Part shown: piece by piece, positions 22,796-35,300 of the stretch
Layout of the letters: the number at the start of each line of letters is the position of its first letter
Numbering within the stretch: position 1 is the first letter of the stretch
From: Oehlia diaphana
Taxonomy: Eukaryota > Glomeromycota > Glomeromycetes > Glomerales > Glomeraceae
Length of the DNA: 38,280 nucleotides
Assembly (NCBI GenBank): GCA_003833135.1
Contig: QZLH01001031.1
Location: 8,774 to 47,053 of the forward strand
Direction of reading: 5' to 3'
Notes under the pieces: generated by a model
Database searches by the model: none
What the model was told of the DNA's origin: nothing
Seen by the model: only the letters and a program-made list of their open reading frames with translations
Position numbers and translations under genes: made by a program

Positions 22796-23213
22796 AAGAG
22801 AAATATTGTTGACTGTTTTCCAGTTTTGGATATGAACGATTAAATGTAAATGACTGTGCAATTTCGATGATAATCAATGAGAATTGCATCGTTCTCCAGT
22901 TGTTACTTTTCCAGATGTACGTCTTCATGGAAACTTTCAACCGGATATCATCAAAGATTTCACAATTGAAATCTAAGAGTATTGATGATAGAGTGTTGAA
23001 TGGAAACCCAGTATTGAATATCGGATATCAAGGCATTATCATAATTTTTTCATCCAAATTTCTCATTACTGTCCATAGGCGAAATGCTGTTTCAATGTAT
23101 CGATCAAAATTATTTCCGCAAAACAATACTGTATATACTTCTAGTGTAGTAGGAACTAGATTGTCCAACAACACTATAAATGTGCGATATTCAATATCTT
23201 TTTGATTGCCCAA
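22796..23213 (-). pseudogene. Broken ORF, unidentified
   Basis: A minus-strand frame of ~139 codons runs from about 23213 to a TAA near 22796. It is interrupted by one TGA at 23028-23030. On both sides of that stop the translation has ordinary globular composition (for example YRTFIVLLDNLVP and TAFRLWTVMRNLDEK before it). This suggests a once-coding segment, possibly from a repeated gene family or a mobile element. I do not recognise it. The opposite-strand ORF at 22867-23205 looks like its shadow. Confidence 0.3.
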
Positions 23214-24327
23214 ATTGTGCGAAAATATAAGGTTTTATGATATTCCACCCTGCATGCTCCAGATAAAGTAGGAGGTTACGTCAAGGCTATTCGAATTTTT
23301 GTATGATTGCTCTTCGAATATATAATTGATCCGGAAAATCAACAGGAACAGATATAATATAATTCTTTAAATATAATTTTTCTCCGGACCATCTTTTTAA
23401 TATAGATAAATAACGTAATTAATACTTATAATAATTACTGTAAATAAAATTACATTTACCCAAATAGTATAATCAATACCTTTAAATAATCATTCATATT
23501 TTTAAATCCTATTGGTATAAAATAATTAATTTAGTTATATTAAATCCTCGAACATGTTTTTCTGATAGCCTGCATCATAAAAATATAATAACAAGTTTCT
23601 ACTAGATCGGATTCATTTAATGCTATAATGAAAGCCAGGTGAATTTGCACATTGTGGCCAATTGGCAAATTCAGCCATGTGAATTAAGTACCTGTTTAAG
23701 CAACATGGCAACGCCATTTGAATTATTGAATAATAATGAATTTGACGCGAACTATGGAATTGGAAGGGTATTATTCGTGTTAAGTAAAAAGAGTTACCAT
23801 GTGAATTCTGAGAACTGCAATAACAGTTTAAAAAATTTTAATCTACACTATTGCATATATAATTTTTGCCAACTTTAGTTGGAGGATTTAAAATTAGATC
23901 TGTGATCGTCAAATTTTTGATCAAAAAATTTTAGCCAATCATTTTTCATAATTTTAATTTTTTTTTTTTAAAAAAAAATTTTTTTTTTCTCATCGTTGTC
24001 AGAGTGAGTTTTATACTCTCTATATTTGACCGATTTGTAAAAACGCTTAAAAATTGTAATATGTTATTTCATACAAATTCTCTTTTTGTTTCAGGCTTGA
24101 TTTTAATTTTCTTCAATTGCATTTTTTTGAAAACAATTTTTTTAAAGAAAAGAATTATTGCTAACCCTCAAAGCTTAGTTTGTTTCCTTCACAGTTAAAA
24201 TAAGAAAAAACTAATAAATTTAATTTAAACGTCATTTATCAAGCAAAAACAACTTGATTATCCAAAAATTATATCACCAAATAATTTCGAAAAAAGCTCC
24301 AAACAAAATATAATCAAAAAATTCACC
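23214..24327. other. Intergenic region, promoter side of UTP17
   Basis: AT-rich. Around 23639-23740 there are short inverted repeats (GAATTTGC/GCAAATTC and GCCATGT/ACATGGC) that could fold, within a GTG-initiated ORF I do not believe. A T(n)A(n)T(n) homopolymer block lies at 23958-23988. The last ~100 bp before ATG 24328 are A-rich and are the likely 5' UTR. Confidence 0.45.
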
Positions 24328-27300
24328 ATGATTGAACTGCAACAGCCAAATTCTAAAAAACCTAAGGTTCGATCTGCACGTAATCCATCTAATCCATCGC
24401 ATGAATTCAAAGAAAGTAATAAAAATCAGAAACAAATAAATAATAATAAAGATACAAAGCGGAAAAAGAATGTAAGATTGGAAGTCCAAAAAATGCTAGG
24501 TGGACGATTTATCGATCGTCCTGTAGTGTTTTCAAGGGATTCTAAGTGAGTAATCGGTTCTTTCTTTCTAATATTAGTATGTTAGTTGTTATTTAAGATC
24601 GTTATATAGACAATATTATAATCCGACGAATTAATTTAATCTTCGTAAATACATGATGAATTTTTTTCTTATCAATTCAAAGTATATTTAATTGTAACAT
24701 GTTAAACATAAATTGATTAAAAAAACTTCGATTTTATTATTTCGAAAGAAATTTTTTTTCTCCACATATAAGTGGCTGATATGAAAAAATTTACAAACAT
24801 GAATTAATCAATTGCAAATAACAATAATTGATAATGACGTTTTTCTAATAATAGTTCTTATTTTTTCCCTACACTAGATATTTTTTCTGTTATTGTTCAA
24901 ACACTATTAAAGTTACCAGCGTAGAGACTGGTGATATTCTCAAAACAATTTCCATTACGCCAGAAATGGGAGGCCATAAGAACGATATAACTTTTATAAG
25001 GATTGACTCAAACAATGTTAATCAGGTAAAAAGATAAATTGACTATTTTAACAAGCATATGATAATTTAACGTCTCATTATTATTTTATATTAGTTATAT
25101 TCTGCGTCTTTAGATGGTACTATAAAATTGTGGAACTATAATAATATGCGTCTTATAAAGGTATAAGAGAAATTGCATATTAGTATAATCTGTTTAAAAA
25201 TTTAGATTTTTAAAATGTAAATGTCAATATGTAGGAATATTGTGTTGGTTTGCCAATTCTTCGAATGGAGATGCATGATTCATATCCGGATCAATTTTTT
25301 ATCGTCACTGCTGAACCTCAAAAAGTCGTTTCAAAGACAGGTATTAATCATATTTTGAATGAAATAAACCCTATGCTAAATACTTTATTCATTTTTCAAC
25401 TTGTTAAATATATTAATAGGCTCGCGGAATAAACAAGTAAAACACGCATTACTTAGTATCAAATTTGATAAGCAAGCAAATATTGTTCAGAGCTCTCTTA
25501 TATGTAAATCTAACAGTACTTGTACTAGCATTGAAATTAGTGAGAATGGAGATTTATTAGTTGTTACCTTTTCTCATGAAATTCGAGTGATCGATTTGAA
25601 ATCAATTAATGATACACCGACTCAAAATTGGCCGAAGTACGTAAATTGTCCGAGTCGTTTTATTGCTAAATTTTATTATTGTCTCTTTTTTTAAAAAGAA
25701 ACATTGTTTCTGTTTGATTTTTAATTGTTAGGTATAAACATCCAAATAAAATTTCTTGTGCTGCGATTAATTCGCATAAGGGTTTTATTGCTATTGGTGA
25801 TTTGTCCGGCAAAATTACTTACTGGTATTTATTTTTAATATTCGCATATTTCCATGTAAGATTGTCAATGTTCCTGAATATATTTGAATTTATTTCGTTT
25901 AAGGTATTGCCTTGAAAAATCGCAACTAGAAGATCCCGTAACATCCGAGTCCCATTGGCATGCACATAAAGTTAATTCTCTCGTTTTTTCAAATGACGGT
26001 GGTTTACTTTTCGCTAATTTAATTTATATTTTTATTTGTCTAAAGTAATGACAATTTATTTAATTGATTATCACTTTCTTATTTTTAGGCAATTATTTAA
26101 TATCTGGCGGGGAAGAAGCCGTTCTTTGCATATGGCGTGTTGAGGATAGTTTCGTTATTTTTATCCCACGACTTGGTTCCGAAATTATGAACATTTCGAT
26201 TAGCCCTGATCAAACTATATATGCAGTCGGTTTGTTGGATAATTCAATCAAATTGGTATCTATGGTTAATTATTCTTTCAAACAGGCTTTACAAGGATTA
26301 AAACATGGTAATTAAATTTCATATGACTTTTTTATTAAGGGATTAATAATTAAAATATTTATCCTTATTAAATTATTATTTATAATAATATTCCTTTTCA
26401 AAAGAGTCTCTTGCCAATCCATTATCTACTGGCCTTGTCTTGGAGCCTAGAAACTATGATGTCGTCCTTAATGGTCACCCTGGAACTATTCAGTTTTATA
26501 ATGCTTACACGGATAGACATGTGATGGAGCTTGAAGTCTCGGTAACGAATAGGGTATCGAGAATTTTTGAGGAAGAAATAGTCCGACATCATGTTAAACA
26601 CGTTTGTTTCTCTAAAAATGGGAAGTGGATGGCAACGGTAAGTATTATGTCCTAATTGGATGCTTAATTACATAAAATAAGTTGTTAAAGTAAATTAAAA
26701 AATTTCCAATCAAATTATTTTAGGTCGATGCGAGAAATGATGGTGTTAACACTCCTGAACTATACTTGAAATTTTGGCATTTTGATCCTAATTCACAAAC
26801 TTATCAACAGAATTGTCGTGTTGATTTTCCTCATTATGAAGATATTTTGTCATTATGTTTTCACAATGGTACAACCGATGATGATCCAACCTTCATTACC
26901 ACTGGTCTTGATACCAAATTTAAAGTATGGGAATTAAATAAGATAGATGACAATGATTCCATAGAATCGGGTAAGTATTTCATTTTTTAAGCTGTTATTA
27001 TTTTTATTAAACTTTAACACCCTTCTTATTTTAGTCATTTGGACATGCGTGTTTATTGGTTCCTACAAAAAATTTATCCCGAGAACGGCTGCTGTTTCAA
27101 AAGATGGATCTGTACTAGCCGTCTCATTTAATAACACAATAACTTTGTGGGATGCTTTTACATATACACTTAAACGAACTTTACAATGTATGCCGAGTAG
27201 TGAAAATGTGAAGCACATTCTATTCACGAATGATGAGCCATTTCTTGTGTCAGCAACAAATAATTTTCTTTACGTTTGGAATATTCACACGTGTGAAGGT

Positions 27301-28717
27301 AAGAATCTCATTTTAATATTAACTGATTCAAATTACATATACATATTTACACATTGACAAATTGATTATATATTTGTTAGTTTTATACAGACATGTATTG
27401 GAAGTTGAAATGACGGCTCTTGATCCAAATAGTTCAGATTTTGTAGTCGCTTGGAATAACCGATTTTTGAAAGGTAATATATATTTATTTAGGTTAAATT
27501 GGATTCTCTCAATTCTAAAGTTTTCCTGCTATTTACAGAATGCAAGCTCATGATTTATAATCCAAAGAGTCATGATCCTTTACAAATTCATAAAGTGAAT
27601 CATACTGTAAAATCATTGACTTACTTGCCTCGGCGTTCAGATGACCTGGAGTCATCACAGTCCGAACAAAAATCGAATATATTATATATTACAGATAAGA
27701 ATGACATGTATATTTTGGGCGAACCTTCATCAATTAAGCCAAAGGTATGTGCACTTGTTTTTTATCTATACTTTTATTATATACATACTAATATATCTAA
27801 TTAATTACATTATGACTTTATATAGGTATCAACTCGAAAGTTGGAACAAAAGTCGCATTCATATTTTTCAGATATTTTCGGAAATAACAATAAGGTATGT
27901 TATAATTAGCAAAATAACATATTTCAATACAATGAAAAGAGAATGATTTTAAGATTCTAGCAATTTTAGCGCTTATAATTATTTTTAAATAAATCTCATT
28001 AGACTTTGGAACAATTATCATCAAAAGAGTCCGATGTAGATGAATCTGATATCGAGGAAGAAAAACAAAAAGAAAGTCCAATTTCTAAGAAAAAGAAAAA
28101 GAACAAGAAGTCATTTATGAAAGGTATTTCGATTTATTTTTTGAAGAATGAATTATAAGATTAATTTAAAAATTGAATTAATAAATAAATATATAAAAAT
28201 ATTAGATCATAATATTTCAGTTAATCAAACATCAAATAATTTGTCGACACCGGTATTAAATTCTAAACCGGTGTCAAACACAAATAAAGATGAGTCGGTA
28301 GATTTAAATAATGATGAAAAAAATGAACACACTGTTGAAGTCGTTGAAGTCGTTGAAGATGTTGAAGACAAGACACAGAAGATCACTAAAGTTACTAATG
28401 GAACATCAACACCAATAACGTCAGTTCAAGTAGTGACTAATAACACATTTCAACAAAATGAACAATATGATAAACATAAAGGAGATAAGAACCAAAATAA
28501 GGTTAAGGAAATTCGAGATGACGATGAACAAAAGAAACCCACATTACCTAAAACAAATGGTAATGGTAAAGTAAATGGTAAACATAACAGTAAATCAAAT
28601 TCTATTAACCATAAGTCCAAAAAAAGAGTAATAGACTCTTCAGATGATCTTACTTTAAATAATACTAAAAAGAAAATGAAAAAAACTCCTGCAATCATAA
28701 CTAGTTTAAATAAATAA
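24328..28717 (+). CDS. UTP17: U3 snoRNP/t-UTP WD40 protein Utp17 (Nan1, WDR75)
   Basis: Exons: 24328-24545, 24878-25025, 25095-25160, 25235-25340, 25420-25636, 25732-25824, 25904-25998, 26089-26307, 26405-26637, 26724-26970, 27035-27298, 27381-27473, 27539-27744, 27826-27894, 28003-28123, 28221-28717. All introns are GT-AG and phases close; the product is 963 residues, longer than human WDR75 (~830) because of a Lys/Asn/Ser-rich tail. A basic N-terminus precedes two WD40 propellers with recognisable blades (LDGTIKLWNY, EAVLCIWRV, DTKFKVWEL, NTITLWDA, NFLYVWNI). The C-terminal ~200 residues are charged, with KKKKKNKK and an acidic VEVVEDVED run, typical of nucleolar proteins. The family member is a t-UTP subunit of the SSU processome that couples Pol I transcription to 18S pre-rRNA processing. 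It converges on TFIIE beta. Confidence 0.9.
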
Positions 28718-28740
28718 TAAAAATAATCAAAAATTTAGAA

Positions 28741-28789
<49 letters not shown>

Positions 28790-28803
28790 CCCAAAAAAAA
28801 AAA

Positions 28804-28836
<33 letters not shown>

Positions 28837-29255
28837 TAAAAAAAAAAAAAAAAAAAAAAAAAACACACACACACAGAGTATACATATATAATTTATGGTT
28901 ATTAAATGATGGATGGAAATAAGTAATAAAGCTTTAGAATAAAAAACAATTGATTTTTAAAAAGCGATTAAAAACAGATCAACGATTTGTATTTATTTTT
29001 TAATAAGAATAATAAAACATAAATAAAATTAAGTTTTTTTCTTTGCCAATTTATTCAATAATTAATTTACCATCATTAAAACGTCAACATTTTGTAAATT
29101 ATATTTTTTTCAGCAAAACAACTAAATGTTTATATATTAAGCTTGATATAATCAAGGTAACAAAATGTTTATAGTAATATAATATATATCAAAAAAAAAA
29201 AAAAAAGAAAAAAAAAAAGTAAACAAAATATTTTTGTCATAATTCTTGGGTATTT
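28718..29255. other. Convergent intergenic spacer between UTP17 and TFIIE beta
   Basis: Apart from the adenine tract it holds AT-rich sequence with further A-runs at 29191-29218. These are likely the 3' UTRs of the two converging genes. No ORF. Confidence 0.55.
28741..28874. repeat. ~120-bp adenine tract ending in (AC)n
   Basis: Almost pure A on the plus strand from 28742 to 28863, interrupted only by a CCCCC block near 28788 and a few T. It is followed by about six CA dinucleotides. It lies just downstream of the UTP17 stop codon. It may be an expanded genomic poly(A) signal or slippage product; length accuracy in the assembly is uncertain. Confidence 0.8.
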
Positions 29256-30560
29256 TTAAGATTTTGTTGGCATAAGAAAATTTTCCAAATGAGTGTTGGT
29301 GATTTTAATTTTTCTATTTGGTTGCTTCCTCTTTCTTTGTTTTGGCTTATCCTCTGCACGAGTTTTATTCTCGAGTACCGCCATAGTTCGTAAACCAGCT
29401 ATTAATCAGAATTTTATAAGTATATAATCGAATAAATATAACTTATATACATAATTAATAACAAACCTCCTTCAAGTGATTTCTTCAAATCACTCTCATC
29501 TGGTACTTTAACATTATGAAACATCTCAACGAATTCTAAACAAATAAATATAATTAATAAGCTTCATATTAAATCAAAATACTAAATAAACAAGTAAAAA
29601 AATCGACAAACCTTTATCCATAGGAGTATTAAATTGTAGATCATTGTAATAGAGTAATCTAGGTGAATTATCCTTCATCAAACGTATCACCATTATTTTA
29701 CCCTCGCTTTCTAATTCCTTTTTTTTAAAAAGAGATTAATGCAAGTTGTTTTCAACAAATTATTTAAAATAAAATTTATTAAAAGAAAAACCTTGATTGA
29801 ATTAGTCAAATCTATACAATCATCTAATTCTCTATATGGCATTCCCCGCGAAACTCCTTCTTTCTCTTGCCTTTCCTTTAAAAGATTTAATAAATCTTCT
29901 TTGGATCGAATAGCATAATCTGGCTATATAAATTAAATATCATGAATAATAACTACTATAGTTTTTTTTTTCACTTTCTAACATTAATCTTACTTTATAT
30001 TGAAATGTGTGATCAACACTATTGTAGTGAATTTTTTCATTATTTATCATATGGTTATAAAGTTCTTTATTGGCATTTATATCAGCGATCTTGTTTAATT
30101 TGAGATCTTCGGCTGTTTGAGGAACATCCACTTTCTCCTATAGTGGTGAAAAGTGTTGAAAGTTTCAAATAATGAAAAAAATATAATAAAATAAAATTTC
30201 AAAAAAGAAACAATTTTTCGCAAGAAAAAAATGACTATTTGCCTTCAAAAAGCGAATGACATTATGAAGCTGACTCAAGGTATGTTTTACGACACCGGTA
30301 TCAGTTGGTTGCGAGTAAACTAACATTTAAAATAAATTGGTAGTGTTTTAGTTTTACATCATTTTAACTTAAAGATCTAATACTAAGTTGAGCATACCGG
30401 TCTTTTGTTTCTTCTTCTTTGAAGAACCATTTGATTTTGGTGTAGAGCTTTGTGAAGTAGTGGAAGGTGCATTGCTTACAACTCTAGGTTGAGTATAATC
30501 GAGAGCTGCAAGCTGTTGCTTTTTAAGCGCTAAAATTGATTCAGCGGACAAGCTTGACAT
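29256..30560 (-). CDS. TFA2: Transcription initiation factor TFIIE subunit beta
   Basis: Exons in transcript order: 30560-30398, 30319-30243, 30137-29994, 29923-29792, 29717-29612, 29535-29467, 29398-29256. The product is 277 residues (human TFIIE beta 291). ATG 30558-30560 is chosen because the codons upstream are not ATG. A Ser/Lys-rich N-terminus (SSKKKKQK) precedes winged helix 1 (~residues 60-128) and winged helix 2 (~129-200, LLYYND near its end). A basic tail (KQRKRKQPNRK) follows. TFIIE beta pairs with TFIIE alpha in the Pol II pre-initiation complex, binds promoter DNA near the open complex and helps recruit TFIIH. Intron 2 appears to start with GC, not GT (AAG|GCAAAT); the other introns are GT-AG. 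Order of domains, length and tail match the family well. Confidence 0.9.
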
Positions 30561-32380
30561 TGTATAAACAATCGTCAACACTTGTAGGATAAAAAAAGAA
30601 AGAGTGAATTTGATGGTCTATGAAATACATCCACAACATACTGTATTTATAATTTTTTTTTGAAGAATTACTATTATAAATCAATTCGGATTTCAGATTG
30701 TGAGAGTATCACGTGCAGGCGGGCAGTTCAGACAACAATGAATATTGAATGAGGTCAGAAATCAGAATATGCCATTGTGGAATATGTGGAATAGTCCGAA
30801 TTCTGCGGTGTGGCTTGGTATAATATACATAATAATTATACCATTAATGTGACAAATAATGGTTATAATACAAATAATACAAATCCTAAGTTACAATTCA
30901 TAATTCCAATCAATAATCAACTCATTATCCTGACACTTATTATCTTTTTAATTTTACATTATTAGACGTAATAATATTATTTATTATTAAAAATATGCAC
31001 AATTTTTAAAAATTCATTTTAATAATACTTTATACTTTGCAAATAAACAATGAATTATTATAATTATTATAATTAGTATTAAAAGTTTTTATTTAATTAG
31101 AATATATTTATAAAAATTTTACTTATATTAGTTTAAAAATACATCTTAAAGATATAGGGATTCTGATCGTCGGGATTTTGAATGGTTCCCCAAATAAATT
31201 ATGACAAACAGATTTATTTGTTCCTATTCATTAAAGCATCACTAAATAAATGCCTTTAATAATCTATGAATAATAGAAAAACGATTAATAGTATTTTCGG
31301 TGATATAACTAAATGAAGCTAAAGTTTACTAATTAGGGAAATTTTGATCAAAGAATACAAATTGTAAAGTCAAAGTCAGTATTACTAACTGTTGTCAACT
31401 AAACTCTGAGTAATTCTCTGTGCCCGTGTAACGTTCGTTAATTCTGATGATTGATTTGCAGACATTCAGGTTTCCTGGCTGATTTTCCTTTAGCAAATAA
31501 AAGGAAAGGATGATAAGTTTTAAAGTTGATGCTAAAACATGAAATAAAATATATATGTATTATTTTTATTCATACCATGCTAGGCAATGACATTACCATT
31601 TGCAAATGTGTAGACGACATCATTATAATTTTGTTGCACCATTTTTGCCACAAGGTCTTCGATTAGATCATTTTTTGACTGATTTGCTGTGCCATTGCGA
31701 AAAATTTATATTTGCAGTTCCATTCAAATAATAATATTTTAATGGATACACGTAGGATCAATATAGCGATTTCTTTGAAGATTTAAAGATTCTAAAACAT
31801 GAGAACTTTAGTCAATATTTATGATATAAATAATTTCATAATGGAAATAATTATTCTTATCTATTACACGCTTTCTTGCAAATTTTTTTGCTTTTATTCT
31901 TTCTTGGTCAAGAAATAAAGTAGTGAAAAAGAGATAAAATTTTACCAAGTTAAAAAAGATAGTACTTTTGCCCGGAAAAGATTTAAAGGACTAATTAGAC
32001 TGGGACAGGGTAGAGTTTATCATATAATTTTCATATTAAACATGCCGATCAATTATAGGGTAACACGTGATTTAGGAATAATTAATTTTTCTTGCGTCAT
32101 AATGACTTCAAGGAACAAGCGAAATTTATTATTATTAATAATTAAGAAATTTATATATATTTTATTTTCAAAATGAATAATAATATATACCTTTTATTTT
32201 TCGTAGGATGAAGAAAATTTATAATTTGACATCATTGAATCTATTTTATTAAATTATTTTTTTTTTTTTTAAAAAAAAAAAAATTCCTATCTTTAAATGA
32301 ATGTCTCAATAATTTGATTTATTTGGAAAATGATACGATTATTATTTGTATTAATGTATTTATTAAATGTTCTAATCTTT
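30561..32380. other. Intergenic region upstream of TFIIE beta and downstream of NUP155
   Basis: About 1.8 kb without a supported gene. The first ~200 bp are the likely TFIIE beta promoter, and contain AATATGTGGAATA-like short repeats near 30778-30794. The rest is plain AT-rich sequence, ending in a T(14)A(13) palindromic run at 32257-32283 near the nucleoporin 3' end. The plus ORF at 32330-32539 is the antisense of the last nucleoporin exon. Confidence 0.5.
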
Positions 32381-35300
32381 TTATTCATTCTTTCTTCTCT
32401 TCAATATTTCAACATTTCTTCTATTTTCCATAAAATCTTCCTTAAGTTCTTTACCAAGTTTACTGCTATCAACCACACCAACCCATCGATCAATCAAATC
32501 AAGTACGTTGTTAGTGTCGATATCGTATCTGTAAGATAATTAAAATAAATTAAATAACACTAATGAGATATATATCACAAAAAAAATTTTTACTCACAAT
32601 TCTTCACTAGATTTAACCCATTCATTGAGTATATAAGAAAGTTCTTGAAATAAAAACCGTAGTCCATCTCTGATATATAACGATTCATCCTAAATTAAAA
32701 CGGTTTTATTATCAATAAGTCTCATGAAAAAAAAGTTGTTATCACATTCCTGGAGAATTTCGACTTACCGATCTATTATTTAAAACACGTTTAAATGTTT
32801 CAAATAAAACAGCATAATTTATATTAGCCTGCCTTAGAATCCTTGTAATGACACCAGGATCATTAAATCTACGATTTATTAAATATTTCGATACTAAAAT
32901 AATGATCTTATCTATAACCAAAGAAAAAAAGAAGAGAAAAGAATAAATAATTTTTATAAATTCAATAAATTCGAAATTATTATAAAAATACCAACACACC
33001 CAATGGTAACATTCGAACGTCACTAGGATAATATTTTCGACCAGCGCTTACAAGTGTATCTGCTATCGGTTGAATAGAACCAGTATCTTCACATCTTTCT
33101 ATAGCTTTTTGATTTTAAATCAAAATCAAATCAATAAGAATTAATATTAATTTTTTTTTTTAAAAAAAAAAAGATAAATATTATTTGATAACCACCTTTT
33201 TGTATTATATCATCCCAAACATTCGCTATTTCAGTACTATAAGGTGCATCTTCTACAATTTGTAATAAAGCTAACTTCTTTTCAAACAAATTGAATGGTT
33301 GAATAAAATCATTCAAAAGCTATAAATTAACATAAATGATTGTAAGTAAAACTAAGTAAAACCCAAAAAGAATACATTCAAACGTAAAATATAGGGAAAA
33401 TAATTACAATTGGAGGGTCGTAGAGCTTTTGATTAAGAAGTGCAAGTACTTCAGCCTTACTAGGTATTCCATGCAATTTAGCAAAATTATTAAATACATT
33501 ATCATTCATGCTACTTATTTCCAAATAAATTTCGAATTGTATTTGCGCAATCTAACAATAAATATACTAATTAATATCATAAAAAAATAAATATGTATGA
33601 ATATATACGAAAACAAATACCTTCATTTTATTGCGATATTTATTTAATATCTCGATTACTTTAGCACTTTCGCTGAATTCTTTGGCACTCTCAGCTTGTC
33701 CTACGGCATGGCTTAGATAATTCAATCGCTCTTGTAAATCAACATCGTCTCTAAAAAAAAAAAATTATGTAAAGAATTGTGATAAGCTTTTGTTTTTTTT
33801 AAAAAAAGTTTATCAGTTTATCTTGATAAATCCATTATTACCCTGCATTCTGAGCTATGTAATCCTTCACATCGGCCGCTTTAAGATATTCGTGACGTTT
33901 CACACAAAAATCACAATATAAATCTAATTTTTTCCTTACTTCTGGTGAGGATAAATCTTTTGAATCAGTAAGGTAACCTTCAATGTAAGGGGCTGCCGGC
34001 TAAATACGTACAAAATAAAAAAAACTTTTTTTTTTCAGAACAGGTAAATAGTTGCGATGTAACGATTTTAATCATATAAAATTTATGGAATTACGTCAAA
34101 GAGTTGTGAAATAGAGTCTGCTAACAAGAATTCGTCGTAAACCGTAAAAAGGAAATCTATGTCTTTCAAGGTCAAGCCAAGTTCTAGAGCCTTATGAAGA
34201 ACAGGGTTAAATGTACGTGTTTGACCTTGATTAAAATTATAAACACATTAGTATTCTTCAATAAAAGAAAATAAATAGACGACTCAAATATCGGATAATA
34301 AATATTACGATGAACTCCGTCGTTAAAGACGCCAGCGTCTCGTAATGTGTCGATAACGCTGTCAAGAATTGATTTACGTTTATCGGTTACATGCTCCATA
34401 GTATGTGCAGCTTTTAATAAAAGTTCAACAGCTCCTAATAATGAAATTAAATATTATTTAAATAATTCTTTATTTGTTAAAATGAAAGTTTAATGCTAAC
34501 TTACCTTCATAAAACTTGAAATTTTTGTACTCATTACATAAGTTAATTAAGGTGCCATATGTCATGGTATTAATGGATTCAGTGAATAATCTAAATTCAA
34601 CGGTGATTAGTGATATTATTAAAAAAAAAAAAAAAAAAGATTGAAAGAGTAGAGCGTCTTTAAAGTCTTGTAATTTCCTTTTTCTTTCGTAAATAATATA
34701 TCACTTCAATCTTGGAACTTTCAGATCCAAACATATATCACACTGAGATAATTTACAAGATGATTTAATTACTATGAAAGACGCCCAAAAACTTTTCAAA
34801 TATTAATTACTTTAACGAACTACGTAATGCTTCATTAGTAGTATGCTCATCTTCATTCTTCTTAGCCTTTTGTAAAGCTTCGTAACCCTAAACATTGTTT
34901 ACATTTTAATTTTAGTATTATAGCGAATTCTTAAAAACAAATTCATAAATAAAACATACCTGGTATAATTTAACTTCTATAGCGTTACAGAAGGTTGGAC
35001 AACGCGCTTCTAAATTACGACTGAGATTTTCAACCTGTAGTTGTTAAAACAATCGGATGAATTTAGAAAAAAAAAAAAAAAAGATATGTAAATAGTTATT
35101 TATCTTATATTTTATGTAAATGCTAGAAAATATGAAATTAAATATTTACACGCGGCGTAGTTTCTTTCCTGATTATAGCCAGAACTACATCGTGCCAACT
35201 ACTCCTAACTGATGGATCAGTTACCAGTTGATCGAAATTTGAATTAACTATAGTTTGTTTAGTTGATGGGTCAACCCTATAAAAAAAAAAAAAAGACTAT

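Noticed and set aside
24274..24489. Minus ORF over the first UTP17 exon
   Set aside because: Antisense of a confirmed exon; hydrophobicity comes from the A-rich coding strand.
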